Assembly: GCF_000714935.1 (NCBI RefSeq)
Contig: NZ_JMIR01000010.1
Location: 1 to 64,000, forward strand
Source of the DNA: Tumebacillus flagellatus
Lineage (GTDB): Bacteria > Bacillota > Bacilli > Tumebacillales > Tumebacillaceae
DNA: 64,000 nucleotides
Direction of reading: 5' to 3'
The position numbers and the translations under genes were made by a program. Below are positions 33,640 through 42,808 of this stretch, piece by piece. How positions within the stretch are numbered: the first letter of the stretch is position 1; each line of letters begins with the position of its first letter. Below the pieces are notes generated by a model, which saw only the letters and a list, made by a program, of their open reading frames with translations, had not been told where the DNA came from and did no database searches.

Positions 33640-35397
33640 TCATCCTTGTACTTTTTTTGCAAAGTTCTCGAAGATATCAGGGGTTGCTGTTGCTATTACT
33701 TCAACCATGCTTCGAAAATCAACTGTTGCTTTTCTTACAGTTTCCCTGTTTTTCAAACTGTTTTCAACAGCTACTTTGAGCTTGTTGGCAAATGGTAAAG
33801 TAAATGAAACTACTAAGTCCCAATGCTTTACTGCAGTTTCAGGAGGCACCTTTGTACCAAAAGAAAGTCGAAATTTATTTGGTACAGGTTTATTGAGAAC
33901 AACCTCCAAACAGTAAGAAATTGCATACAACAGAAGGTATGCCGAGCCTCTATAACGCAGAAATTCAAGATGCTGTTTTTCTGTATCTTTTAATAGCCCA
34001 GCATTATTTCTTGCAATCAAGTTTTTCTTCTTGTTCTCAATTGATCTAAGCAATGAATATACAAAAACTGCATGTTCTGCTGTTGTACTATCATTAAATA
34101 CATTTTGATATAGGTTGTTTTCCATCCATATTTTTGATTTTTGATTATACGCAACAATTGGATCCCCGTGAAATGCTGTCAACGCCATTGCAACAGAATC
34201 CGAAGGAATAAGATTTTGGGGGCGTCTAATAGCATCATCATTATTTCCACGCCTTCCTCCCAGATATGTAGCGTTAGGGATTTTTTCAAACTCCTCCCTC
34301 AATCTACGTTGAATTGCATCATTACTTCTAAAATCAGAAGCTTCAACTTTATTTTGACTGTTATTATATTTAATTATACCTTGTATGGTATCTGCATTCT
34401 TGCACATTACGAATCTTACAGGAACCATTACTTCGGAAGAAGGTGCCTTTGTAAGGGAACCAAGAGAGCCTGTTGTTTGAGCCCCGTTTACAATCGAGAT
34501 ACCAGTAATGTCCAAAAAAGATTTACCATTTTCATTGCGTAGGTTATCAAAACTATGCACTAAGACAGTCAGTCCATTATTGTACACCCAAAAATTCTCT
34601 GGGTTAGAGGACGCAGTTGTTTTGATCCTGTGGTTAATGTTCTTATCACTTCTTCGGCTACCTAAGTACTCCCTTACATTAGCAGAAAACAACTTATCCT
34701 TATAAGTTGAGTAGATTTCATGAAGCCATTGTGCTGGAACCGCTGTAACAAACGCCGACCAACTTGTCTTATCTAAACGGTATCCGCCAGGAACCTCTAT
34801 AGAAAACGAGTCAGTTACAAGAATATTTGCAACTAAATCAGTATACCAATCCTCAAGAGTTTTATTACCTACCTCTTCTGCCTCAATTTCAATTTCAGAT
34901 CCAGGAAAGTTTTTATGGAGTGCATTAAGGGCGGTATGTTCAACTGTTTTCAATTCCTCCATGACGTTTTTAGATTCATTCAAGTTATGCACATACCAAA
35001 TTTTTATAGACTTAATCTGATCCGAGAGAATAGCGTCTCTAAGAGCAGTCGCAGTCGGTCGAATGTTTTTCGGAAGTTCATCAATCGGCCTTGCAAAGAG
35101 CCAAGATATAGCTGTGTTTAAAATCTTTGCTTTATTCTCTGGCGCTGCTTCCGGCAAACGTTCTTTTTTGCAAAAATATCCTTGAGCTATTACAACGTGG
35201 CCGTTTTCCTGATTAATGTAGACTAGGTCACAACCTTTATCATTTCCTCCATCTACCAAAGCATCAGATGCCACTGAGTAAATGTCTTCAATTCTATATC
35301 TCATTAAAAGGGCGAAAAGCAATAGAGCATCATCCCCGTATTCATTCAAATCATCACGAGCCTCAAAATCTTTTAAATAAGTAAATTCACAAGACAA
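33640..35397 (-). CDS. AIPR-family abortive phage infection protein
   Basis: The roughly 585-residue protein contains NFWVYNNGLTVL and ISIVNGAQTTGSL, the hallmark pair of AIPR proteins, then IIKYNNSQNKVEASDF. The N-terminal part, DGGNDKGCDLVYI and HVVIAQGYF, looks like a restriction endonuclease-like fold, so it may be a nuclease. AIPR proteins are linked to abortive infection. GGGAGGG 6 nt before a TTG at 35397 makes that start better than the upstream ATG at 35412. It is much AT-richer than the chromosome and its 3' end is 48 bp from attL. Confidence 0.82.
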   Translation of the reverse strand: MSCEFTYLKDFEARDDLNEYGDDALLLFALLMRYRIEDIYSVASDALVDGGNDKGCDLVYINQENGHVVIAQGYFCKKERLPEAAPENKAKILNTAISWLFARPIDELPKNIRPTATALRDAILSDQIKSIKIWYVHNLNESKNVMEELKTVEHTALNALHKNFPGSEIEIEAEEVGNKTLEDWYTDLVANILVTDSFSIEVPGGYRLDKTSWSAFVTAVPAQWLHEIYSTYKDKLFSANVREYLGSRRSDKNINHRIKTTASSNPENFWVYNNGLTVLVHSFDNLRNENGKSFLDITGISIVNGAQTTGSLGSLTKAPSSEVMVPVRFVMCKNADTIQGIIKYNNSQNKVEASDFRSNDAIQRRLREEFEKIPNATYLGGRRGNNDDAIRRPQNLIPSDSVAMALTAFHGDPIVAYNQKSKIWMENNLYQNVFNDSTTAEHAVFVYSLLRSIENKKKNLIARNNAGLLKDTEKQHLEFLRYRGSAYLLLYAISYCLEVVLNKPVPNKFRLSFGTKVPPETAVKHWDLVVSFTLPFANKLKVAVENSLKNRETVRKATVDFRSMVEVIATATPDIFENFAKKVQG

Positions 35398-35597
35398 AAT
35401 AATCCCTCCCATTATAGAGTCAATCTAACCATATCAAATATTCGAGATCATTTCAATAACTTTGTGCGAACAGGGGTTTGTTTGATAATAAAAGTGATTA
35501 GCGAATATGCCGCCAATCACTATAAAGGATAATCAGATTTATTTTAGATACCTACAACATAAGTGCTTTATACAACTATTGGGATACTATTCCATTC

Positions 35598-35813
35598 TTA
35601 CACTATATCTACACCTTGACTCAATAAAAATTTCCTAATACAAATCTCTACATACTCCCCCCAAAGCGATTCCCACTCCAGCAACATATCCCATGTCAAT
35701 TCGTCAGCTGCCACTTTGATTTTTGATTCGGTCACAAGCATTTTCTCCTTTACCTCAACAATCTCTGGCTCACCTTCTATCTCCTCCACAAACCGCTCGA
35801 ACTTGTCCAACAT
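35598..35813 (-). CDS. Small acidic hypothetical protein
   Basis: The 71-residue product (MLDKFERFVEEIEGEPEI, ending FLLSQGVDIV) is acidic and helical with no family recognised. GGAGGTG lies 5 nt before the ATG. It is divergent from the next cluster across an AT-rich, partly palindromic promoter region (about 35840-35880). Confidence 0.6.
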   Translation of the reverse strand: MLDKFERFVEEIEGEPEIVEVKEKMLVTESKIKVAADELTWDMLLEWESLWGEYVEICIRKFLLSQGVDIV

Positions 35814-35908
35814 TGCGGCACCTCCAGGCTCTCAATCGGATTAAATTATATTTAAATTATATATTATAAATTTGAATTACACAACACTAGTTAGGAGGTT
35901 TACCACAT

Positions 35909-36316
35909 TTGCGCATCATCTCTACGTTCGCCCATCTCCAACAATTCAAGTTGGTGAACAACTTCCCGAAGGAACTTGCTGACATCATTGAATCGGAGTT
36001 CCAGAGTCTTATGTCAGTCTACAGCACCGAAGCGGCTCATGATGCGCTCTCTCTCGATGAGCATTACATCCGCTTTTTCGTGCTGGAGGAGGAGCTTGAG
36101 TTTTTCACTCTGATCGCTTCCCTCATCTCTCCGCCCTTCATCGGGCCGCTCATGTACAGAAAGCCCGAGTACGCAGAGATTCTGTCCTCTGGCCAAACAG
36201 AAGTCTGCAAGGTGTGCTATCTCTTGGACAACGAGTGCTATGCCTTTCTGTACGCTTTGCACACCGAAAGTATCGCTGCCTGGATTCGTGAGCACATCGA
36301 GGGGGAGGAGAATTGA
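35909..36316 (+). CDS. Small acidic protein, tandem paralogue 1
   Basis: A TTG start with TAGGAGG 10 nt upstream opens a 135-residue acidic protein. Its outline TFAHLQQFK, FPKELADIIESEF, LM, SLDEHYI and IAAWIREHIE matches that of the next gene (TLANLRCLK, LPDSYVALIEENF, LM, SLDGHGYI, IEAWLDKE). The family is unknown. The three genes 35909-37299 run in one direction with short gaps and were probably acquired together. Confidence 0.65.
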   Translation: MRIISTFAHLQQFKLVNNFPKELADIIESEFQSLMSVYSTEAAHDALSLDEHYIRFFVLEEELEFFTLIASLISPPFIGPLMYRKPEYAEILSSGQTEVCKVCYLLDNECYAFLYALHTESIAAWIREHIEGEEN

Positions 36317-36380
36317 ATTCTTCTGCTACTAAACCACGCTTCCACACGGGAGCCATTTTTGTTGTTGGGAGTGATGATCG

Positions 36381-36824
36381 TTGATTGCAATCAAAACCTT
36401 GGCTAACCTGCGCTGTCTCAAAGGCTCCAGAGCACTGCCTGACAGCTACGTAGCCCTGATCGAAGAAAACTTCACATGCCTGATGGACACGCTCCGCCAT
36501 CGGGAAACCGAAACGGAGGAGGAATTTTCGCTTGACGGTCACGGGTACATCGTGGTCTTGCAAAGTTGCGACGACCTGCGCGATTTGAGCACGGTCGGCC
36601 TCCATCGGGACGAAGGAGGCTTGCTCGGCGGGCTGGATTGGATCGACGCTCTACCTCTTGGAGACAGTTCGGTCTACATCATGAACATCAACTACTCGGA
36701 TGCCTACACGATGACCTTTTTCTCAGAAGTCGGCATCCATGACCATGAAATCGAAGCATGGCTGGACAAGGAGTGTTCCCGCCACGCTATTTCTCTGTCT
36801 AGGAGGGTTCGCCATGCAAACTGA
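36381..36824 (+). CDS. Small acidic protein, tandem paralogue 2
   Basis: The 147-residue acidic product starts at a TTG behind GGGAGTGATG and shares a block-by-block pattern with the preceding gene, so the pair arose by duplication with strong divergence. It overlaps the next gene by 11 nt. No catalytic motif is seen; an immunity or anti-restriction role would be speculation. Confidence 0.65.
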   Translation: MIAIKTLANLRCLKGSRALPDSYVALIEENFTCLMDTLRHRETETEEEFSLDGHGYIVVLQSCDDLRDLSTVGLHRDEGGLLGGLDWIDALPLGDSSVYIMNINYSDAYTMTFFSEVGIHDHEIEAWLDKECSRHAISLSRRVRHAN

Positions 36825-37299
36825 GGAGAAACAAAACTACCTCATCCGCATCGTGGCCGAGTCGGACGACTTTGACGGAGTCGCGTCCTATGGAATCGCC
36901 CACCGCGACTTCGACGGCGTGGTTCAGGTGCTTGTTCCTGAAGAGGACGGCTGGTGGGAAGAAGCCTATGTTCCCTACCTCCTGTTCTACCGAGGTGATA
37001 CCCCAGACCACGCCACTCAAGAGCTTCTGGTTCATGAAGCAATCGAAAACGATACCTACGAGTACTGTAGCCCGGATACCTCATTCCTCGAAGTGAACTG
37101 CGAAAAAAGACCATACGAAAAAGTGAAATTAGTGGATTCAAACAGCTTCGAGGAAATGGCTAGACACGGAATGATCTTCGGACATTTCTATCGTCAAGCG
37201 AGCTACTGGCACGAAGATGATGGCCAACTCTTTCTCCTATTCTGCGACAGCGCTGACGACTTGCCTCAGTTTGACCTTGACGATATCGAACTGCCCTGA
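36814..37299 (+). CDS. Acidic hypothetical protein
   Basis: The ATG at 36814 follows CTAGGAGGG by 6 nt and opens a 161-residue protein (MQTEEKQNYLIRIVAESDDF) rich in Asp, Glu and Tyr, ending DLDDIELP. The charge suggests a DNA mimic or a binding protein, but there is no recognisable domain. Last of the three co-directional genes. Confidence 0.65.
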   Translation: MQTEEKQNYLIRIVAESDDFDGVASYGIAHRDFDGVVQVLVPEEDGWWEEAYVPYLLFYRGDTPDHATQELLVHEAIENDTYEYCSPDTSFLEVNCEKRPYEKVKLVDSNSFEEMARHGMIFGHFYRQASYWHEDDGQLFLLFCDSADDLPQFDLDDIELP

Positions 37300-37391
37300 G
37301 ATAAAAAGCACCGATACTCTCCTAAAATGAGGATATGGCTTGAGTTCTCATGGTCGTGACAACCTATTCTTACTCATGGAAAAAAACATCA

Positions 37392-37427
37392 TTGACACCG
37401 TAATAAGACCGTTATATATTGGTGTCA
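37392..37427 (+). promoter_or_regulatory. Consensus promoter with embedded operator-like inverted repeat
   Basis: TTGACA at 37392-37397 and TATATT at 37415-37420 are exactly 17 bp apart. TGACACC at 37393-37399 and GGTGTCA at 37421-37427 form a perfect inverted repeat enclosing the -10, a likely repressor site. Confidence 0.8.
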
Positions 37428-37597
37428 CAAATCAATACGTTTTAGGCCGCCTCTGCTGTTCTTCAAAGTACGAGAAGAACGTGTGCATGCGAACTCAAGT
37501 CATTATGCTTGGATGAATTCGATTCGTCCAAACAAGACGCCATCAATAACAAGATTTCCCTATGGGGGTCTCTTGCTATTGATGGCGTCTTTTTTTT
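37427..37597 (+). ncRNA. Candidate small RNA or attenuated leader
   Basis: Transcription from the promoter at 37392 would reach a very strong terminator at 37535-37597 (GACGCCATCAATA pairs with TATTGATGGCGTC, then T8) after about 165 nt without a clear gene. A small hairpin, GTTCTTC with GAAGAAC, lies inside. It could be a regulatory RNA or an attenuator ahead of the DUF927 gene, which starts 110 bp further on. Confidence 0.55.
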
Positions 37598-37706
37598 CAC
37601 TCTGCCATCTTCCAAGAAAAGGGGATGATCTCTGTGTGAGATTGACCTGCAAAGCTACTACCCTCGAACCCAAGCTCGAAAAACTTTTGAAAAGGAGTTG
37701 TTCCCC

Positions 37707-39326
37707 TTGCCTAACAATAATCTCTCAAACAACAAAAAACGCATGACAAGATTTAATTCTCCTCATTCAAGCAAGCCAAACTCGACAATTCTGCCTTCGA
37801 ACATCAATCAAAGAATCAATATCACTGGCATTAAACGCAACATCGACACTGACGAAATTTTACTTGAAGTCACTTATGACTACCTGAATACCACCTATAC
37901 TCGAACGGTTTCTCGTGAGTCCCTTTTTTCCCGTTCGAAGAGTCGAGAACTCCTTAACTTCGGAATGGATTTTTTCGAACACACAGCCCATGACATGCAC
38001 AAGTATCTTTCCGAGCAAGAAAAGAATTGTTCCCCAACTTATGTTCATAGCAATGTGGGTTTCGGAGAGTTTGAAGGGAAGACGATTTACAAGCACTGGA
38101 AAGCTCATGGCCTTCCATCTCTCGAATCGTTGTACCAAGGCCCCCTCAATATCAAACCATTGGGCAAATACAAACTCTGGAAGGCTCTTGTGAAGAAGGA
38201 GGTCTTAGGTAACATCCCCTTGGAGTTAGCCTTGCTTTTTGGTCTATCCGCTCCCGTGGCCTCACTGATCGCTCGTCATACCGGCCTAGAAGTTCTCTTC
38301 GTTCATCTCTGTGGAGACAGTACCCAAGGCAAGACCACCGCGATTCGACTTGCCGTTTCACCATTTGGTTGCCCCGACTCAAAAAATGGAGGGCTTGTCA
38401 GAACATGGGACTCAACTTCCAACGGTCTGTTCGCACAATTACGCGGGATTCATGGACTCCCATTAGCGTTCGATGAGGCATCCATGCATGAGGGCAAATT
38501 CTCTAACTTCGTATATAAGTTGGCAAGCGGTCAAGAGAAGACCAGACTCAACAAGGAATCTGAACTGAAAGAAAACGGCGATTGGAACGGGCTTGTCCTG
38601 TCTACTGCCGAGCATTCCCTTCTTGCAAAAAGTTCGAAAAACAACGGAGTTCGGATGCGGCTCTTCGAGTTTCAAGACATCACTTGGACCAAATCGGCCT
38701 CCAACGCAGATAACTTGAAACACGGGCTGCTCAAAAATTATGGACAAGCAGGGCCTAGATTTGTCCGACACCTGTTGTCACTAGAAGATGAAACCTTGCT
38801 ATCCAAGTGGAACGAATATCGAAAGCTGATTCGCGAAAAAATTGCAAATCCTGACCACTTCGTAGATCGTCTCGCGGACAAGTTCGCTATCATTCTCGTG
38901 ACAGCTTGGTTTGCAAGAGAAGCCTTACGCCTTGATTTCAATTTTGACAAGATTCTAGAGATGCTCTTGTGTCAAATTCAGCAGAATAGCACAGAGCGTG
39001 ACCTCGGACAACGCTCTTACGATTACTTCCGGGAAACCGTCACTCAACATCATTCAAAATTCACTGAGCACAGTCATGAACAGTGGGGAGCCTTAATTCA
39101 TAAAGATGGTAAGTTGAAACAAGTTCTAGTTCTTCGCCCCATAATGGAAAAACTCCTGACGGAAGGTGGCTTTGAGAACTGTCAAGTGATTCTCAAAAGC
39201 TGGGCATCCAAGAAGTGGTTGGACTGTGATCATGGCAAATTGACGCGTAAAAGAACATTACGTCCTAAGGGGTCTGCCAATCGCCTCTACGTGGTTAACA
39301 TCTTGGATGACGCGGAGAACCAGTAA
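37707..39326 (+). CDS. DUF927 ATPase of the element
   Basis: The 539-residue protein has Walker A GDSTQGKTTA and a Walker B-like LPLAFDEAS, followed by a segment ending LLAKSSKNNGVRMRLFEF, the pattern of DUF927 helicase-like ATPases found in mobile elements. It probably acts in replication or maintenance of the excised form. A TTG at 37707, 9 nt after AAAGGAG, is the best start; the TTG at 37698 touches the ribosome site. The gene follows the promoter-terminator unit at 37392-37597, so it may be under attenuation control. Confidence 0.8.
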   Translation: MPNNNLSNNKKRMTRFNSPHSSKPNSTILPSNINQRINITGIKRNIDTDEILLEVTYDYLNTTYTRTVSRESLFSRSKSRELLNFGMDFFEHTAHDMHKYLSEQEKNCSPTYVHSNVGFGEFEGKTIYKHWKAHGLPSLESLYQGPLNIKPLGKYKLWKALVKKEVLGNIPLELALLFGLSAPVASLIARHTGLEVLFVHLCGDSTQGKTTAIRLAVSPFGCPDSKNGGLVRTWDSTSNGLFAQLRGIHGLPLAFDEASMHEGKFSNFVYKLASGQEKTRLNKESELKENGDWNGLVLSTAEHSLLAKSSKNNGVRMRLFEFQDITWTKSASNADNLKHGLLKNYGQAGPRFVRHLLSLEDETLLSKWNEYRKLIREKIANPDHFVDRLADKFAIILVTAWFAREALRLDFNFDKILEMLLCQIQQNSTERDLGQRSYDYFRETVTQHHSKFTEHSHEQWGALIHKDGKLKQVLVLRPIMEKLLTEGGFENCQVILKSWASKKWLDCDHGKLTRKRTLRPKGSANRLYVVNILDDAENQ

Positions 39327-39679
39327 CAATAGGCACAACATTTCTTCCTAGTCACCTCCCACCCTCCCCGCATATGGAGATGAGAATTAAGGAGTCGCCT
39401 ATGAAGAAACAGCGACTCCCCCTTCCCACCTCTAGCAAAGGAGCTTGAGTGCAGTTTGGAAATCGTAACCCGAACAATAATGCTCTCAAGACTAAACATA
39501 TAGGGGGAGAGGGGGGGTTGCCCTAATAGCGGAGTTTTTCAAGGTTTTCGCTCTATATCTTGCGGAGGATTAGGTGGATCTCCCCCCATAAAAAGTGGGG
39601 AGATTGGCTTCAATATCGCCCGAAAGGGCCAATATTTCAAACCTATATTATAACTATGGAACCGAAATGGAGGCATCCG
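39327..39679. other. Intergenic region of the element
   Basis: No clear gene. AAGGAG before an ATG at 39401 and AAAGGAG before a GTG at 39449 open frames of 15 and 26 codons, too short to call. A hairpin with GCCC-GAAA-GGGC is centred near 39627. The region may hold control signals for the recombinase. Confidence 0.4.
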
Positions 39680-39832
39680 ATGATGATTAGCCAAAGCGTA
39701 CCGACCTACGACAGTTTCATCCGCATCCTTTCCGACATGGTGAAAACCTACGCCGATCATCCTCCTAAAAGTAAACCAACTGAAAAAAGTCCTAAAATCA
39801 CGAAACTTTCCTCCCTTGTAGACGAACATTGA
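39680..39832 (+). CDS. Small protein before the recombinase
   Basis: GGAGG 6 nt before the ATG pair at 39680 supports a 50-residue product, MMISQSVPTYDSFIRILSDM and a lysine-rich, serine-rich tail ending LVDEH. It ends 12 bp before the recombinase. It might be a small partner such as a recombination directionality factor; this is only suggested by position. Confidence 0.5.
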   Translation: MMISQSVPTYDSFIRILSDMVKTYADHPPKSKPTEKSPKITKLSSLVDEH

Positions 39833-39844
39833 AAGGAGATCACT

Positions 39845-41479
39845 ATGCAAACATTCATTCGAGTCGCCATCTACGCCCGCGTCAGCACCGAAGAACAAGC
39901 CGAACACGGCTTCAGTATCGACGCTCAAATAGAGACGCTTGAGAGCTACTGCAAAGCCACTCAGAAAGTCGTCGTCCAGAAGTATGTAGACCGGGGCGTT
40001 TCTGGGAAGTCGATGAAAGGCCGTCTCGAACTTCAAGCGATGCTCGAAGCAGCAACAAATAGCGAGTTTGACGAGGTCATCGTCTGGAAGATCAACCGTC
40101 TCGCCCGCAATCAGGTCGATCTACTCAACATCGTTGACCACCTCAACAAAAACAACATCGGCTTCCGAAGCTATAGCGAGCCGAACATCGAGACCACAAC
40201 ACCTACAGGCAAATTTCTGTTCACCATGCTGGGGGCGGTCGGTGAACTCGAACGCAACACAATCGTTGACAACGTAAAGCTCGGCATGAAGCAACGAGCG
40301 CGGCAAGGGAAATGGAATGGCGGTATCGTGCTAGGCTATCAAACGATAGACGACACATTACAGATCGTCCCCGAAGAGGCCGCCCTCGTCAGGCGCATCT
40401 TTGAACTGTACGCGTCCGGCAGAGGCTACAAGGCGATTGCCAACCTCCTAAACCACGAAGGACACCAAACGAAGCGAGGTAAGCCTTTCGGTATCAATTC
40501 CATCGAAGGCATCCTGAAAAACCCGCTCTACGTGGGCAAGATTCGGTACAACGTTCGTGAGGACTGGAACGAAAAACGCCGCAAGGGTAGGAACCCTGAC
40601 CCGATCATCGTAGACGGCCAGCACGATCCCATCATCTCGGAAGAGCTTTGGGAGCAGGTGAAAAAACTCATCCGAAGCAAGGGCGGGAAGCAAAAGCGAG
40701 TTCACGACAACGATTTCTTCCTCACAGGTCTCCTGAGATGCCCGCAATGCGGCGCAGGCATGGTCATGCAACGAAACACCAGCCGACGGAAGACAGGAAA
40801 TGTGACTCTTCTCTACTACACCTGCGGAGCCTTCAAAAACAAAGGCTCTGCCGTTTGCAAGGCCAACACCATCCGCAAGGAAGTCGCGGAAGCCTACGTA
40901 ATCAACCGATTGAAGGAGGTCATTCTGCACCCCAGCATCCTCGAAGATGTAGTCAAGAAGATCAACGCCACGATGTCTGGCAAGATCAAACCGTTAGAAG
41001 ACGAGCTTCGTGGCATCGACAAATCCTTAGCCAGCATCGACGCAAAGAAGCAAAAGCTGTTCAAGCTCTACGAAGACGACCTGATCGACAAGGACGACCT
41101 GAGCAAACGGTTTGACGCACTAAAAGACGAGTACGCGAAGCTTGAGGCGCGGAAGGAAGAAATATCGCCGCAACTCCAAGACCAAAACCGAAACCCGATC
41201 TCCTATTCATTTGTCCAGTCCGTCCTTACCCAGTTTGACAAGCTCCTTCGTTCTGCGCCACCTGAGCAACAAAAGGCACTCTTACGGCTCATCATTAAAA
41301 AGATCACGATCAAGAAAGACCGACGAAAGATCGAGAGCATCGAGCTCTGCTTCGATGAAGAAGTGCAAACTTATTTCCTGGGTCAAGCCCCTTCTGCTAA
41401 CGCGGAAGGGGCTTTTCGTATGCCCAGAAAGAGAGCCAACTGGATCGGCAAGATTCGTCCGTTCACCATCGCCATCTAA
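39845..41479 (+). CDS. Large serine recombinase (site-specific integrase)
   Basis: The 544-residue enzyme has the resolvase catalytic domain (about 5-150) with ARVSTEEQ and nucleophile S14, RLARNQVDLL, then the recombinase domain (about 165-270; LGYQTIDDTLQIVPEEA, GINSIEGILKNPLYVGKI), a zinc ribbon (CPQCGAGM with a later TCG and C) and a coiled coil (about 370-450). It should integrate and excise the element between the att sites given here. AAAGGAG lies before the ATG. Unlike many integrases it is about 1.3 kb from the element end. Confidence 0.95.
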   Translation: MQTFIRVAIYARVSTEEQAEHGFSIDAQIETLESYCKATQKVVVQKYVDRGVSGKSMKGRLELQAMLEAATNSEFDEVIVWKINRLARNQVDLLNIVDHLNKNNIGFRSYSEPNIETTTPTGKFLFTMLGAVGELERNTIVDNVKLGMKQRARQGKWNGGIVLGYQTIDDTLQIVPEEAALVRRIFELYASGRGYKAIANLLNHEGHQTKRGKPFGINSIEGILKNPLYVGKIRYNVREDWNEKRRKGRNPDPIIVDGQHDPIISEELWEQVKKLIRSKGGKQKRVHDNDFFLTGLLRCPQCGAGMVMQRNTSRRKTGNVTLLYYTCGAFKNKGSAVCKANTIRKEVAEAYVINRLKEVILHPSILEDVVKKINATMSGKIKPLEDELRGIDKSLASIDAKKQKLFKLYEDDLIDKDDLSKRFDALKDEYAKLEARKEEISPQLQDQNRNPISYSFVQSVLTQFDKLLRSAPPEQQKALLRLIIKKITIKKDRRKIESIELCFDEEVQTYFLGQAPSANAEGAFRMPRKRANWIGKIRPFTIAI

Positions 41480-41492
41480 AGGAGAGATTCAC

Positions 41493-41969
41493 ATGCTGCC
41501 CAAAACTCTGGAAGAACTCGACTACATTCGAAAGGACTGCTACCGCATGGTAGCAGTTCGAGCAGTCGTATCCGGCTCGACCTCCCTGATTCCCATTCCG
41601 GGAACAGACATCGCCGCCGATGTTGGGATGCTTCTTCAACTCATCCCTGCTATCAGCAAACGGTTCGGTCTCGACAAGGAACAGATCAACCAGTTTGACC
41701 CCCAAACAAAGGCACTCGTCCTGCGGTTCATCCAAGCGGCAGGTAGTCATTTCATCGGAAAACTGGTCACGGAACAAGTTGTCCTGCAAATTCTGAAAAA
41801 GGTCGGCATTCGCTATACAACCAAGCAGATCGTCAAGTATCTCCCATTTGTCGGACAGGCAACGTCAGCAGTTGTTGGGTTTAGCGCAATGCGGTATGTC
41901 GGAAACTCCCATGTTGAGGAATGCTATGAGATCGTGCGACAGTTGCTCGAGGAGAGGGACAGTAGGTGA
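41493..41969 (+). CDS. DUF697-like membrane-associated protein
   Basis: The 158-residue product has STSLIPIPGTDIAADVGMLL and IPAISKRFGLDKEQ, then YLPFVGQATSAVVGFSAM, the DUF697/YcjF-like pattern of glycine-rich hydrophobic segments. AAAGGAG precedes the start by 8 nt, 13 bp after the recombinase stop, so it is probably cotranscribed. Such domains often accompany GTPases in stress or defence settings; none is here. Confidence 0.7.
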   Translation: MLPKTLEELDYIRKDCYRMVAVRAVVSGSTSLIPIPGTDIAADVGMLLQLIPAISKRFGLDKEQINQFDPQTKALVLRFIQAAGSHFIGKLVTEQVVLQILKKVGIRYTTKQIVKYLPFVGQATSAVVGFSAMRYVGNSHVEECYEIVRQLLEERDSR

Positions 41970-42076
41970 TCGTTGCGATGATGAGGGGCTGCTACTAGTA
42001 GTCGATCTATAAATCCTGCTCTCTATTAATGAATATGGTAGAATGTTGAAAAACGATCCCTTACTGGAGGTCCATC

Positions 42077-42739
42077 ATGACCAACAAAGATCGAATCCTT
42101 TCCGTCATGACAACTGCGGAAATTTGTGACGACTGTCTTTCTGACTTATCTGGTGTTCACCCGAGAAATACCGTCTTCAAAATTTGCAATCAATTGTCAG
42201 AAGTATCTCTCATTATCCGTTACAAAGGAGAATGTGAACATTGCCGCAAAAATAAAAATGTTAGTCGATTCCCCGACACCAATCGCTATGATGAACAGAA
42301 AGTTGCATTCCGTAAGCCGATGCAAAATGAGCCAGATGGAACCAATGCTTGGTTCTGGGAAGGCAATGTTCAGGGAAAAGTGGTGAGCTACCTCGTCCAG
42401 AACGGCTATTCTATCCGTAGCGTAGCGGACACTGCTTCACGGGAACATGGGAAAGATATTGTTGCCCTCGCACCAGACGGAAACGAACTTTGGATCAGCG
42501 TGAAGGGCTTCCCTGATAACGGCAAACGCTCCAGTACACAAGCCCGTCATTGGTTCTCACATGCCATCTTTGACCTCGTCCTTTACCGTGGAGCAAGTTC
42601 TACTGCCAAACTCGCTCTAGCTCTTCCAGAAGGTTTCACAACCTATGCAAACCTCTCTCCTAGAGTCGATTGGCTAAAGCAAACGATGCCTTTTGAAATC
42701 TTTTGGGTTTCAGAAGATGGTAGCGTTCGTGTGGAATAA
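42077..42739 (+). CDS. Nuclease-like protein with zinc-binding N terminus
   Basis: The 220-residue protein has cysteine pairs CDDC at about residues 17-20 and CEHC at about 53-56, and a C-terminal part with SREHGKDIVALAPDGNELW and ISVKGFPD, which resembles the D-(D/E)xK core of PD-(D/E)XK nucleases, followed by TQARHWFSHAIFDL. A restriction-type or DNA-repair nuclease is plausible. TGGAGG lies before the ATG. It is the last gene of the element, closed by a terminator. Confidence 0.65.
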   Translation: MTNKDRILSVMTTAEICDDCLSDLSGVHPRNTVFKICNQLSEVSLIIRYKGECEHCRKNKNVSRFPDTNRYDEQKVAFRKPMQNEPDGTNAWFWEGNVQGKVVSYLVQNGYSIRSVADTASREHGKDIVALAPDGNELWISVKGFPDNGKRSSTQARHWFSHAIFDLVLYRGASSTAKLALALPEGFTTYANLSPRVDWLKQTMPFEIFWVSEDGSVRVE

Positions 42740-42747
42740 ACAAAAAT

Positions 42748-42790
42748 GAGCCCGTAGACCGACTCCTCTCGATCTACGGGCTCCTATTTT
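42748..42790 (+). terminator. Terminator at the right end of the element
   Basis: GAGCCCGTAGA and TCTACGGGCTC pair perfectly, followed by CTATTTTT. Confidence 0.88.
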
Positions 42791-42808
42791 TCTAAACCGC
42801 ACCAAAAA

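Noticed and set aside
35414-35419. TATAAT as -10 of the AIPR gene
   Set aside because: The start point would fall on the ribosome site of the chosen TTG start and no -35 lies at a normal distance.
39539-40036. 165-codon minus-strand frame across the recombinase start
   Set aside because: Antisense to the conserved resolvase domain; no ribosome site.
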